Origin: Pancytospora philotis
Lineage: Eukaryota; Microsporidia
Direction of reading: 5' to 3'
NCBI GenBank assembly: GCA_023647555.1
Contig: JALRLY010000269.1
Coordinates: 19,807-83,806 of the forward strand
DNA: 64,000 nt
Of the stretch, positions 18,859 through 26,301 are shown piece after piece (position 1 is the stretch's first letter; each line of letters starts with the position of its first letter). The notes below the pieces were generated by a model. It was not told the DNA's origin. It ran no database searches and worked only from the letters and a program-made list of their open reading frames with translations. The translations under genes and the position numbers were made by a program.

Positions 18859-19305
18859 GGGGTCGGGGCAAAAGCTGCTGAAGCCGCTTGAGTAGGATGC
18901 GCTGTTTTCTGGCGTTTACAGCTCCAGAGTAAAAGTACACCGGCGCCGAGGGATTATCCGCTCGAATGACGCGCAGCACGCAGAAGCTGGTTTTGCTATA
19001 CAATATTTTTCCGGCGATGCTTGCTCTAGTGTGTACAACACCCGCGCGGAGATCTTTTACTGATGTGGATAATCTGCAAGAATTTGTGAATCACCCAATT
19101 CTATGGCTTATTGCCCTTCCCAAACACAGATGCACTGTTTCAGTATTTTTGCCTGCGCAGCTTCCACTTCCTATACAATATGCTAGAATTAGCCTCAGAA
19201 ATCACGTATTCTTCACCGCTGCTTGGCCTCCGCTTGATCCAATTGCGCCGCGGTTTGCCCCTTTGCATTTTGGTCACCGATAAATTTTTAACGACCTGAT
19301 TACCC
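18859..19305. other. Divergent intergenic region
   Basis: This 447-bp gap contains frames of 105 and 62 codons on the plus strand (18966-19283 and 19111-19299). They have no signal peptide or homologue I can name. The 62-codon frame has a hydrophobic aromatic helix (ALFQYFCLRSFHFLYNM) and might be debris of the adjacent orphan family, but this is not supported enough to call. Confidence 0.3.
19281..19290 (+). promoter_or_regulatory. AAATTT-type start-proximal element
   Basis: TAAATTTTTA, 15 nt before the ATG. It is part of a 22-nt block almost identical to that before the paralogue at 24893, with a single A/G difference. Confidence 0.55.
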
Positions 19306-20388
19306 ATGCCGCAGCTCGTAACTATACTGCACTTTGTTCGCATACTTAGCGGGGCTGCTGTGGGGCCGATCCCCACAGAGAGCTTCACGGCTCTTGATCA
19401 GACCCTCGCGGAAAATTATATTGCTCATGTGCGGCAGTTCTTCGACCCCGATGTGTCCGCCATTGACTCGCTGCACCGCCCCGAGCCCAGAGGCGAGGAT
19501 ATTCCTCACGAGGATACCCAGCCAGATACATCCGCCTGCATACTTAGATCAAGCGCAGAGATGTATTGGGTTGGGCATGCTATCAGCGTCGGTTGGTTGC
19601 AATGCTATGCAAAGAGATTGGCTGATTATATTTCAGAGTTCCAGAATGCATTGCACACCATCAACGGCCTCAACTATGAGGGCGACACCAGCCAAGATAC
19701 TAACGATGCCCAGATTGGTAATAGCGCTTCGCTCAACTTGGCCAGCCCAGATCCAAGCCTGCGGTATGGCGCTAAGCTCAGGGCTCTGTGCGATGATCTC
19801 CGCCGCCGCCTCATCGTAGATATCCCCGTTGTACTTCATCATTTCGCCAGCATCACCATTGAGGCGTTGCAGCTTTATAACGTAGACCTACCCGATTTTA
19901 CTCTGGAAGGTATCGTTAAAGAGGGGGTTGAGTTTGTGCGAACATATCGTGCTCGCTCACCGAAACAAAGGCATATAATCTTTGCTCGCTACGTAAAGGC
20001 TGCCATTCAGAAGGCTTCTATGATAGTTACTAGATGCATTAGTTTGGCGGAAAGGCATAGAAAACTTGTCCTTGCGGATCCGGTATTCAAGCCCAATCGA
20101 GTGTACATGAGTTGCAACTCATTTACTCAACTAATGCAGTTTTTGGAGACGTACATGGGTGCGTTTTTTCTCGTGCAAGTTGAACTTTTTGAGTTAATTA
20201 GTCAAGATATTCATTATGATGACAAGGTATATAGGACGATGTGCGCCATGACTCTCAACAATCCTTTGGAGGAGAGCGGCTGCGCGGAAGAATTAGGGGC
20301 TGGTACTTTCAGTATGAGAAGAATACAGCAAACACAGACTCTGCTTACGAATATTCAGGATAAGCTTCGCACGTATTTGAGCCATTGA
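19306..20388 (+). CDS. Orphan helical protein, family A member 1
   Basis: This 360-aa protein of unknown function is paralogous to the gene at 24893. The two share AHVRQFFDP/AHARQFFDP near residue 40, LRALCDDLR in the middle, and QLMQFLETYMGAFFLVQVELFEL / QLLQFIETYMGAILLVQVELFKL plus QQT.TLLTNI..KLR at the C-terminus. The N-terminus (MPQLVTILHFVRILSGAAVG) is a plausible but weak signal sequence. Codon use is less G/C-biased than in the core genes. The Ty3/Gypsy element separates the two paralogues. An AATAAA lies shortly after the stop. Confidence 0.7.
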   Translation: MPQLVTILHFVRILSGAAVGPIPTESFTALDQTLAENYIAHVRQFFDPDVSAIDSLHRPEPRGEDIPHEDTQPDTSACILRSSAEMYWVGHAISVGWLQCYAKRLADYISEFQNALHTINGLNYEGDTSQDTNDAQIGNSASLNLASPDPSLRYGAKLRALCDDLRRRLIVDIPVVLHHFASITIEALQLYNVDLPDFTLEGIVKEGVEFVRTYRARSPKQRHIIFARYVKAAIQKASMIVTRCISLAERHRKLVLADPVFKPNRVYMSCNSFTQLMQFLETYMGAFFLVQVELFELISQDIHYDDKVYRTMCAMTLNNPLEESGCAEELGAGTFSMRRIQQTQTLLTNIQDKLRTYLSH

Positions 20389-20852
20389 TACTTTTAGGAT
20401 CAATAAAGTTCTCAAACTAGGTAAATTTATTGAAGGTTAGTATGTTGTCAAGTTCTAAACAATGATCCCGTCAGCCAAACGCGTCTTGCTCGCTTCCGCT
20501 CCGCCCCTCTCTGCCGCCTACGCCGGTTGTCCTTCGGACCAGTACCCGCGTCGGTATTCGAAAGAGATGCGCTCGAGCGTCTTCTTGAGCACGATCGTCT
20601 GGATGTAGGCCTCTACAGAATCGGAAAGTCCGATCTCTGTAGAGTGTTGTTCGTAGAATCGTAACAAATCCATCCCGTGTCACAAAGTGAGGAATGGTCT
20701 TTATCTTGCAGTGTCATTCGCTGGTGGGCCTATTTGCAAGCATGCGGTACTACCTCGTCTTATCGGTCTCAGCGGTGGTCAGGCAGTCCTGACTCGCAAT
20801 CAAGGCGCCGCTGGGGATAGTCTCGGGGAACTACCGCAGATACTTGCGGGTT
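20389..20852. other. Intergenic region left of the retrotransposon
   Basis: This stretch of 464 bp holds one small minus-strand frame of 51 codons (20518-20673, starting MDLLRFYEQHST) without a recognisable family; it may be relic coding sequence. A short perfect hairpin (GTCAGG/CCTGAC, 4-nt loop) lies near 20785. Nothing else was identified. Confidence 0.3.
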
Positions 20853-20857
20853 GAAAT
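20853..20857. repeat. Target-site duplication GAAAT (left)
   Basis: GAAAT directly precedes the TGT end of the left LTR and is repeated at 24725-24729 directly after the ACA end of the right LTR. Five bp is the usual Ty3/Gypsy target-site length. Confidence 0.85.
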
Positions 20858-20953
20858 TGTCAAAGTTAGATTTATTGTTACTATCTACTGACGTCAGTTC
20901 GGTTGGCGGATACATAGGGGTAAAAGTTTTACGGACTTAAGAAGAGGACGACA
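20858..20953 (-). repeat. 3' LTR (96 bp)
   Basis: Direct repeat identical to 24629-24724, with TG...CA ends. It contains the stop codon of the polyprotein (20937-20939). Confidence 0.9.
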
Positions 20954-23900
20954 CTCCCCCTCCCTTCGAAAGATCCAACTTTATATGGTGCTTATTAATT
21001 CTATATTTACCCCTATTACTTTCTACGATGAAAGCATCCGGCAGGACTACATCCACTACAGTGAATCCTGGTAGCCAGCTGTTGGCAAGTTTCTTTCCGA
21101 GTTGCTCTTTGAAGATCAATACTCTGTCGCCGATTTTAATATCAGAACACCAGGGTGTTTTCCCTTTTTGGATATCACTTGCTCGGTAGTGTGGACTGAA
21201 TCTTGAGATGCTGTCAGTTATGCAACGAAGATCCACTTGCACATCGATCTTTTGGTGTACCTTATCTACTTTCATATTCGGAAGGATTCCAAATTTCAAG
21301 ATCGATGGGCATGTTTGGATTGCCCGGTGATAAGAAAAATTAACACCTTGCACTGCTGCAGCGACGTATAGGTCCCACGGTTTCTTACCGTAATCACAAA
21401 GCTTTTTAAGCTTGTTAAAGAGTGTTTGATTCACTCTCTCTACAGCCCCTACGGTTTCGTGATGGCCTGGTGAACTGAAGGCATGCTCGATACCGTACTC
21501 GCTAAGTAGGCTTTTAAGCTCTAAATTATTGAACTCTAACCCATTATCAGTTAAAATCCTCTGAGGTGCCCCGTGTTTCTCAATGATGTGCTTCTTGACA
21601 AAAGCACAGATGTTGTACTTATCCTTCGCTTTAATGGGTACTGCTTCTACCCACTTGGTGTAGTGGTCGATTGCTACCAGCAAGAATCGATTTCCACGTT
21701 TAGTTGCATCGAGATAACCAACAACATCTATTTCCCACAGGTTATTAGGAGCGTCGGATACAATAGCTCGGTTCCCGCGGCGCTTGTTTTCATACCCACT
21801 ACGGAGGCAAATCATGCACTTATTAACATGCTCTTCAATATCTCGATACATTGAGGCCCATTTGTACTTTTGCTTAATCAGAAACTTCATCGCGTTCGCG
21901 CTACCATGGCCTAACGCTAAGTGGTAATCGTTGAGGATATCCTTGCGTTGTGCTACAGTGAGCAATGGTGTTTCGGTGTTCACTTGAATGTTACCTACGT
22001 ACCTGCTCATAGAGTCTGCGGGGTTGAGTTCGCCTTTAACATGCTCAATATCGTACTCATAATCCTGTAGCATTAAGGCGTAGCGGAGTTGTCTGCTCGT
22101 TGGGGATTTACAGTCCTGTAAGAATATGAGCGCTCTATGATCGGTTCGAAGTTTAAAGCTTCGTCCCAGTAGGTAATGACGGAAGTGTTCCAGCGATTTG
22201 ACGATGCCGAGGAGTTCTAGATCAGTAGTTGAGTAGTTTTTTTGAGCCTTATCGAGCGCCCTACTGAAAGTATGAATAATACGTTCCTTGCCGTTATCGT
22301 CTGCCTGTGCTAGCACTGCGCCTATTGCTGTATGTGACGCATCAGTGATAACAATGAACTTCTTCGTGAAATCTGGGAGTGCTAATGAGGTACTTTCGCT
22401 AATAGCACCCTTGAGCTTGCTGAAACTCATTGCCTCATTTGGTCCCCATACAACCACCTTCGTACTTTTTTTCTGCTCTCCTTTTATCATGTTATAGAGT
22501 GGGAGCGTGAGCTCAGTGAACTTCGGAATGAACTCACGATTATAATTCACCAAGCCGAGGAATGATCTGAGCTCCGATATATTGTCTGGCCGTTTGTATT
22601 CTTTGAGTGCCTTGATCTTATCAGGATCTGGTTTCACAATGCCGGCGCCAACAACAAATCCTAGTAGTTTAACCTCTGACTTCATAAAATTGCATTTCTT
22701 CCTATTGAGTGCCATGTTAATGCCTTTGAGGCGGGAAAATACTACTTCTAAGTGTTTGATGTGTTCTTCAGCTGATTTGGAGAAGACAATGATATCATCG
22801 AAATATGGCAGCACAAACGCCCTGTCTTTTTGGAATGCTCTATTCATAATTCTTTGGAATGTTGCAGGGGCATTGCAAAGCCCAAAGGGCATCCTGTTGA
22901 ACTCGTATAGGCCGCCTTTCCAAGAGAAAGCGGTTTTGCTTCGGTCATCCGGGTTGATCTCAACCTGGTGATATCCGGACGTAGCATCGAGGGTGGAGAA
23001 AATGCGTGCCCCGCCCAGTGAATCAATAATCTCATCAATTCTTGGAATCGGATATTGGTCCCGGATGGTGATCTTATTCAACGGACGATAATCCACGCAC
23101 AGACGTAAACTTCCATCTTTTTTCTCAACGGGAACGATTCTTGATGACCAAGCACTTGTAGATTCTGAGATTATTCCAAGTTTTAGTAATTTTTGGATCT
23201 CTTGTTCAAGTGCCTCTTCGTATGCTATCGGTATACGCGAGTTGCCTGAGAAAAGTGGGCGGGCATTCCCTACGTCTATTGAGTGTGATCCGAGAGTGCA
23301 CTTAATGTTCTGGTTAATCTCAGTTTGGAAGAGTTGTGCTTTTTGTTCAAGGAGGGCTTTCAGTAATAATCGGGCATCAAGCTGGTTAATAGCTATGCCT
23401 TCTACTGGGGTGTTTGTTTGGCAAAAGGTTTTTTTTNNNNNNNNNNNNNNNNNNNNNNNNNNNNNNNNNNNNNNNNNNNNNNNNNNTTTTTTTTGCAGCA
23501 GCTCAGGGTGTTCAACAATTGCGTCTGCTCCAATAATGATGCGATCGGGCTTGTGTTTTGTGACTAAGCCCTTAATATTATACGTTTTCTCATCGATCTC
23601 TATTGGTATGCTGTTTGCCATGCCCACAATTTCAAGTTGTTGTCCACATGCTGAGCTGGCTTTGACGGCCGTTTTACGGATTTTGAGATCCGGTTCATGG
23701 GACAGGAATTTTTCGCAGATGACGGATGTGTCGGCTCCAGTGTCGATCAGGACCGGAACTCGCTGGCCGTTGATTGAGCCATCCCGCTTGAACGGGTTTA
23801 CACGACAGTCGCTACTTGAATAGCGCTGCTCACTAACTGTATAAATCGTAGAGTTTTTATTCATGCCGTTTTCCTCTGTTAAATGCGTGTCCACTAGTAT

Positions 23901-24686
23901 CTGGTTAGCAGATACTGTGCGGGGAGTGAACGGTATACCCAATTGTTTCAGCTTACTTATAACCCAGCATTCACTCTCGGCGTGTCCGGGTCCGTGAAGG
24001 CGACACTGTTTTGCAGTACTCCTTTCAGCTGATTTCTTGGGCTTAAAGCTCCTATTCCCCATTCCCACAGCATTAACCTCTAGCTGATTTAAGTCAAACT
24101 CGGCTCTATTGAGAGCTTCAGATGTCTGGGGAAGTGATGGGAGGATGTCACTCGCGATAGTCTTGATGAACTCCTGCCAGCCCTTTGTTGCACGGACCAT
24201 TTGACGAATACTTGGCCCGAATTGAGCAGGCATCCTACGCCCAGTGAGGTACTTTAAGGCATCCCCGCTGACATATCCTGCTTGGGCTAGACTGTTAAGA
24301 TCTTTCATCAGTGTTAATAGCTCGCTCTGTGATGTAATTTCACTAGGTGCCATGACACGCTCCAGTGCCTTCTCGATCACTAGTTGACCAGAAAAACGTA
24401 TGATAAATGATGACGTGAGTTCAGCTGCTGTCATATCTGGATTGCTGGCTACCATATCGGCGGCCCATTGCAAGGCGATGTCCTGTAGACAGCAGACAAA
24501 AATTTTCACGCGACGTTCTGGAGCGACGTCGTTAGCGTCGGCCCGTAACGTGAATGTCTGAAGCCATGCATTGGCGTCCTCATCGGGCAGACCCCGAAAC
24601 GGCTTTACGATCTTTATCATCATCGCCATGTCAAAGTTAGATTTATTGTTACTATCTACTGACGTCAGTTCGGTTGGCGGATACAT
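20937..24686 (-). CDS. Gag-Pol polyprotein, Ty3/Gypsy family
   Basis: This frame is nominally 1249 codons, including 17 unknown ones. A gag domain comes first (residues ~25-150; FRGLPDEDANAWL). An atypical CHHC-like knuckle follows (CRLHGPGHAESEC, ~226). The aspartic protease has LIDTGADTSV, and the reverse transcriptase has MPFGLCNAPATFQ and the catalytic YFDD box. RNase H has TDASHTAIGAV and TDHRALIFL. The integrase has an HHCC finger (HLALGHG...CMIC) and D, D and E positions (EIDVVGY, LTDNGLEF, ETVGAVERVNQ). Gag and pol are in one frame with no frameshift site. The ATG lies in the 5' LTR; an in-frame internal ATG at 24629 spans the LTR boundary and is an alternative start. The N gap between protease and RT leaves frame continuity unproven. 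Confidence 0.9.
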   Translation of the reverse strand: MYPPTELTSVDSNNKSNFDMAMMIKIVKPFRGLPDEDANAWLQTFTLRADANDVAPERRVKIFVCCLQDIALQWAADMVASNPDMTAAELTSSFIIRFSGQLVIEKALERVMAPSEITSQSELLTLMKDLNSLAQAGYVSGDALKYLTGRRMPAQFGPSIRQMVRATKGWQEFIKTIASDILPSLPQTSEALNRAEFDLNQLEVNAVGMGNRSFKPKKSAERSTAKQCRLHGPGHAESECWVISKLKQLGIPFTPRTVSANQILVDTHLTEENGMNKNSTIYTVSEQRYSSSDCRVNPFKRDGSINGQRVPVLIDTGADTSVICEKFLSHEPDLKIRKTAVKASSACGQQLEIVGMANSIPIEIDEKTYNIKGLVTKHKPDRIIIGADAIVEHPELLQKKXXXXXXXXXXXXXXXXXKKTFCQTNTPVEGIAINQLDARLLLKALLEQKAQLFQTEINQNIKCTLGSHSIDVGNARPLFSGNSRIPIAYEEALEQEIQKLLKLGIISESTSAWSSRIVPVEKKDGSLRLCVDYRPLNKITIRDQYPIPRIDEIIDSLGGARIFSTLDATSGYHQVEINPDDRSKTAFSWKGGLYEFNRMPFGLCNAPATFQRIMNRAFQKDRAFVLPYFDDIIVFSKSAEEHIKHLEVVFSRLKGINMALNRKKCNFMKSEVKLLGFVVGAGIVKPDPDKIKALKEYKRPDNISELRSFLGLVNYNREFIPKFTELTLPLYNMIKGEQKKSTKVVVWGPNEAMSFSKLKGAISESTSLALPDFTKKFIVITDASHTAIGAVLAQADDNGKERIIHTFSRALDKAQKNYSTTDLELLGIVKSLEHFRHYLLGRSFKLRTDHRALIFLQDCKSPTSRQLRYALMLQDYEYDIEHVKGELNPADSMSRYVGNIQVNTETPLLTVAQRKDILNDYHLALGHGSANAMKFLIKQKYKWASMYRDIEEHVNKCMICLRSGYENKRRGNRAIVSDAPNNLWEIDVVGYLDATKRGNRFLLVAIDHYTKWVEAVPIKAKDKYNICAFVKKHIIEKHGAPQRILTDNGLEFNNLELKSLLSEYGIEHAFSSPGHHETVGAVERVNQTLFNKLKKLCDYGKKPWDLYVAAAVQGVNFSYHRAIQTCPSILKFGILPNMKVDKVHQKIDVQVDLRCITDSISRFSPHYRASDIQKGKTPWCSDIKIGDRVLIFKEQLGKKLANSWLPGFTVVDVVLPDAFIVESNRGKYRINKHHIKLDLSKGGGVSSSS
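20954..20967 (-). other. Polypurine tract
   Basis: On the minus strand, GAAGGGAGGGGGAG immediately precedes the 3' LTR, the expected plus-strand priming site. It lies within the last codons of the polyprotein. Confidence 0.8.
23437..23486. other. Assembly gap (50 N)
   Basis: Fifty Ns are flanked on each side by eight Ts. The gap probably marks a homopolymer the assembly could not close, so its true size is unknown. It sits between the protease and reverse transcriptase regions. Confidence 0.95.
24617..24628 (-). other. Putative primer-binding site
   Basis: On the minus strand TGGCGATGATGA begins directly after the 5' LTR. The leading TGG pairs with the CCA end of a tRNA; the tRNA itself was not identified. 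The site overlaps the gag coding sequence. Confidence 0.55.
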
Positions 24687-24724
24687 AGGGGTAAAAGTTT
24701 TACGGACTTAAGAAGAGGACGACA
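24629..24724 (-). repeat. 5' LTR (96 bp)
   Basis: Identical to 20858-20953 at all 96 positions. It contains the polyprotein ATG (24684-24686), so 19 codons of gag are LTR sequence. Confidence 0.9.
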
Positions 24725-24729
24725 GAAAT
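24725..24729. repeat. Target-site duplication GAAAT (right)
   Basis: Matches 20853-20857 exactly. Confidence 0.85.
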
Positions 24730-24868
24730 ATTTCAGATACAATGCAACCACTGTTCATCTTACCCATAGAAAATTGGCTGCGATGCGCACTCATTCCCGC
24801 ACCACTTTTATTCTGTTCATACTGGTCGTGCCGTAGTCAGCCACGTTTTCAACTGTTTTGCACCCGAT

Positions 24869-24876
24869 AAATTTTT
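24869..24876 (+). promoter_or_regulatory. AAATTT-type start-proximal element
   Basis: AAATTTTT, 16 nt before the ATG at 24893, within the 22-nt block shared with the family A paralogue upstream. Confidence 0.55.
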
Positions 24877-24892
24877 AGCGACCTGCAAACCC

Positions 24893-25990
24893 ATGCTGCG
24901 GCTTGTGGCCACACTAAACTTCGCTGTTATGCCTAGTGCGGTGGTTGACGATGAGCTCATTGCAGAGGAATTCATTGCGCATGCGCGGCAGTTCTTCGAC
25001 CCCCGTGCCCCAGCTGCTTATTCGCTGCTTCAGATCGCGCCCAGAGTCAAGGACGTTGTCTTCAAGGAGACCCAGTTGACCAAAACCAAGTTTACGTTTG
25101 CAAGATCAAGCGCAAAAGAGTATCTATCTGTGCATAACAATAATGTCGATATACTGAACCATTATGCGGGAAATTTAGTCAATTTTATCTCGATGATCCA
25201 TTGTACACTGTTCCTCTGCCCTATTGCCGATTTCAAGCGGACTGACTACTCCAGTCAAGGCATTAACGGTGCCACGGCCAGTGACTGCATTTCACTCGAG
25301 TCTGCCAGCCGGGTAGCAAGCAAGAGACTCAGGGCACTGTGCGATGATCTCCGCGACTACTTCATCCCGGAAATGACCTGTGCACTTAACAGCTTCGTCA
25401 GTATCTGCGTCCAGGAGCTGCAGTTTTACGGTGTAGTCGGGCCCGAGTTCACTCTGCCGGGCTTCATGTTCAAATGGCACCAAACCCAACAAAAGTATAA
25501 GTCTCTATCACCGGCAAGTATGAATATCTGCCTTGCGTGCGACATAAAAGATGCCATTGAGGGGGCTTTCATTATAGCAGCTCAGTGCGATGGCCTGGCT
25601 GAAGAGAACCAGAAAGTCGCCGGCGCTGATAACTATTGCGCTTCTAGCCGACTATGCTTAGAACGCGTTTCGTTCAGTCAACTGCTGCAGTTTATAGAAA
25701 CGTACATGGGGGCTATTTTGCTCGTGCAGGTTGAACTTTTCAAGCTGGAGAGCCAGAGCATCGCTTTCAGCGACGAGGTGTATAGAATTATGTATGCCAA
25801 ATCTTGCAATGGCATTCTGGCGGGGATGGTCTCCGCGGAAGAAGCGGAGACTGATGATTTTGCTATAAAGCAAATTTGCGATGCTCATTTGGAGACGATT
25901 CAGCAGACAAGGACACTGCTTACGAATATTCGGAGTAAGCTCCGCTTTCGTTTAGACCACATCCACAGCACGAAGGCTGCATCTAATTGA
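24893..25990 (+). CDS. Orphan helical protein, family A member 2
   Basis: This 365-aa protein is the paralogue of the gene at 19306. They align over most of their length, best in the AHARQFFDP segment, in KRLRALCDDLRDYF, and in the C-terminal QLLQFIETYMGAILLVQVELF and QQTRTLLTNIRSKLR segments. The N-terminus (MLRLVATLNFAVMPSAVV) is mildly hydrophobic. The promoter block is also shared, so the duplication included the 5' flank. The function is unknown. The protein has no obvious transmembrane anchor and is predominantly helical. Confidence 0.7.
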   Translation: MLRLVATLNFAVMPSAVVDDELIAEEFIAHARQFFDPRAPAAYSLLQIAPRVKDVVFKETQLTKTKFTFARSSAKEYLSVHNNNVDILNHYAGNLVNFISMIHCTLFLCPIADFKRTDYSSQGINGATASDCISLESASRVASKRLRALCDDLRDYFIPEMTCALNSFVSICVQELQFYGVVGPEFTLPGFMFKWHQTQQKYKSLSPASMNICLACDIKDAIEGAFIIAAQCDGLAEENQKVAGADNYCASSRLCLERVSFSQLLQFIETYMGAILLVQVELFKLESQSIAFSDEVYRIMYAKSCNGILAGMVSAEEAETDDFAIKQICDAHLETIQQTRTLLTNIRSKLRFRLDHIHSTKAASN

Positions 25991-26301
25991 TGCTTTTATT
26001 CCATGAGTAGAACTACCTGGGCTGATCTCTGAGACTATCCTCTCATGGTAAGATTGCGCGACTGTCGCCTCCCATCAGTAAATTCTATTCAACTATGCAT
26101 GTTGTTTTAGTACTGTGGCTTAGTGGCAAGCTTGTGCAGGCGCCTCGTTGTTACAGATATTTTTTGGAGAGCAGTGCCACAGGGCTAGATGCTACAAAAC
26201 GAGGCAGCCACTTGGAAAAAAGCGCCAACGAACAAAGAGAAATGAGGCAGGCGCGGGTGCGGATACAAAAGTCCCAAATACATTTACTAAACGTCTATCA
26301 G
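25991..26301. other. Convergent intergenic region
   Basis: This 311-bp gap lies between family A member 2 and importin beta, which converge here. I see no gene or RNA in it. Confidence 0.5.

Larger units (their letters stand above)
20858..24724 (-). mobile_element. Complete Ty3/Gypsy LTR retrotransposon
   Basis: This 3867-bp element is oriented on the minus strand. It is bounded by two identical 96-bp LTRs that begin TGT and end ACA, and flanked by the 5-bp duplication GAAAT. A TGG-type primer-binding site abuts the 5' LTR and a purine tract abuts the 3' LTR. The single ORF encodes gag, protease, reverse transcriptase, RNase H and integrase in Ty3/Gypsy order. Identical LTRs imply a recent insertion, although 96 bp gives little resolution. 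Unusually, the ORF starts inside the 5' LTR and stops inside the 3' LTR. A 50-N assembly gap interrupts the element. Confidence 0.92.

Noticed and set aside
18966..19283. 105-codon plus-strand frame before family A member 1
   Set aside because: No signal peptide or family match, and it lies in the promoter region of two genes; could be a decayed paralogue but unsupported.
20518..20673. 51-codon minus-strand frame left of the retrotransposon
   Set aside because: Too short and without recognisable family; recorded only within the intergenic entry.
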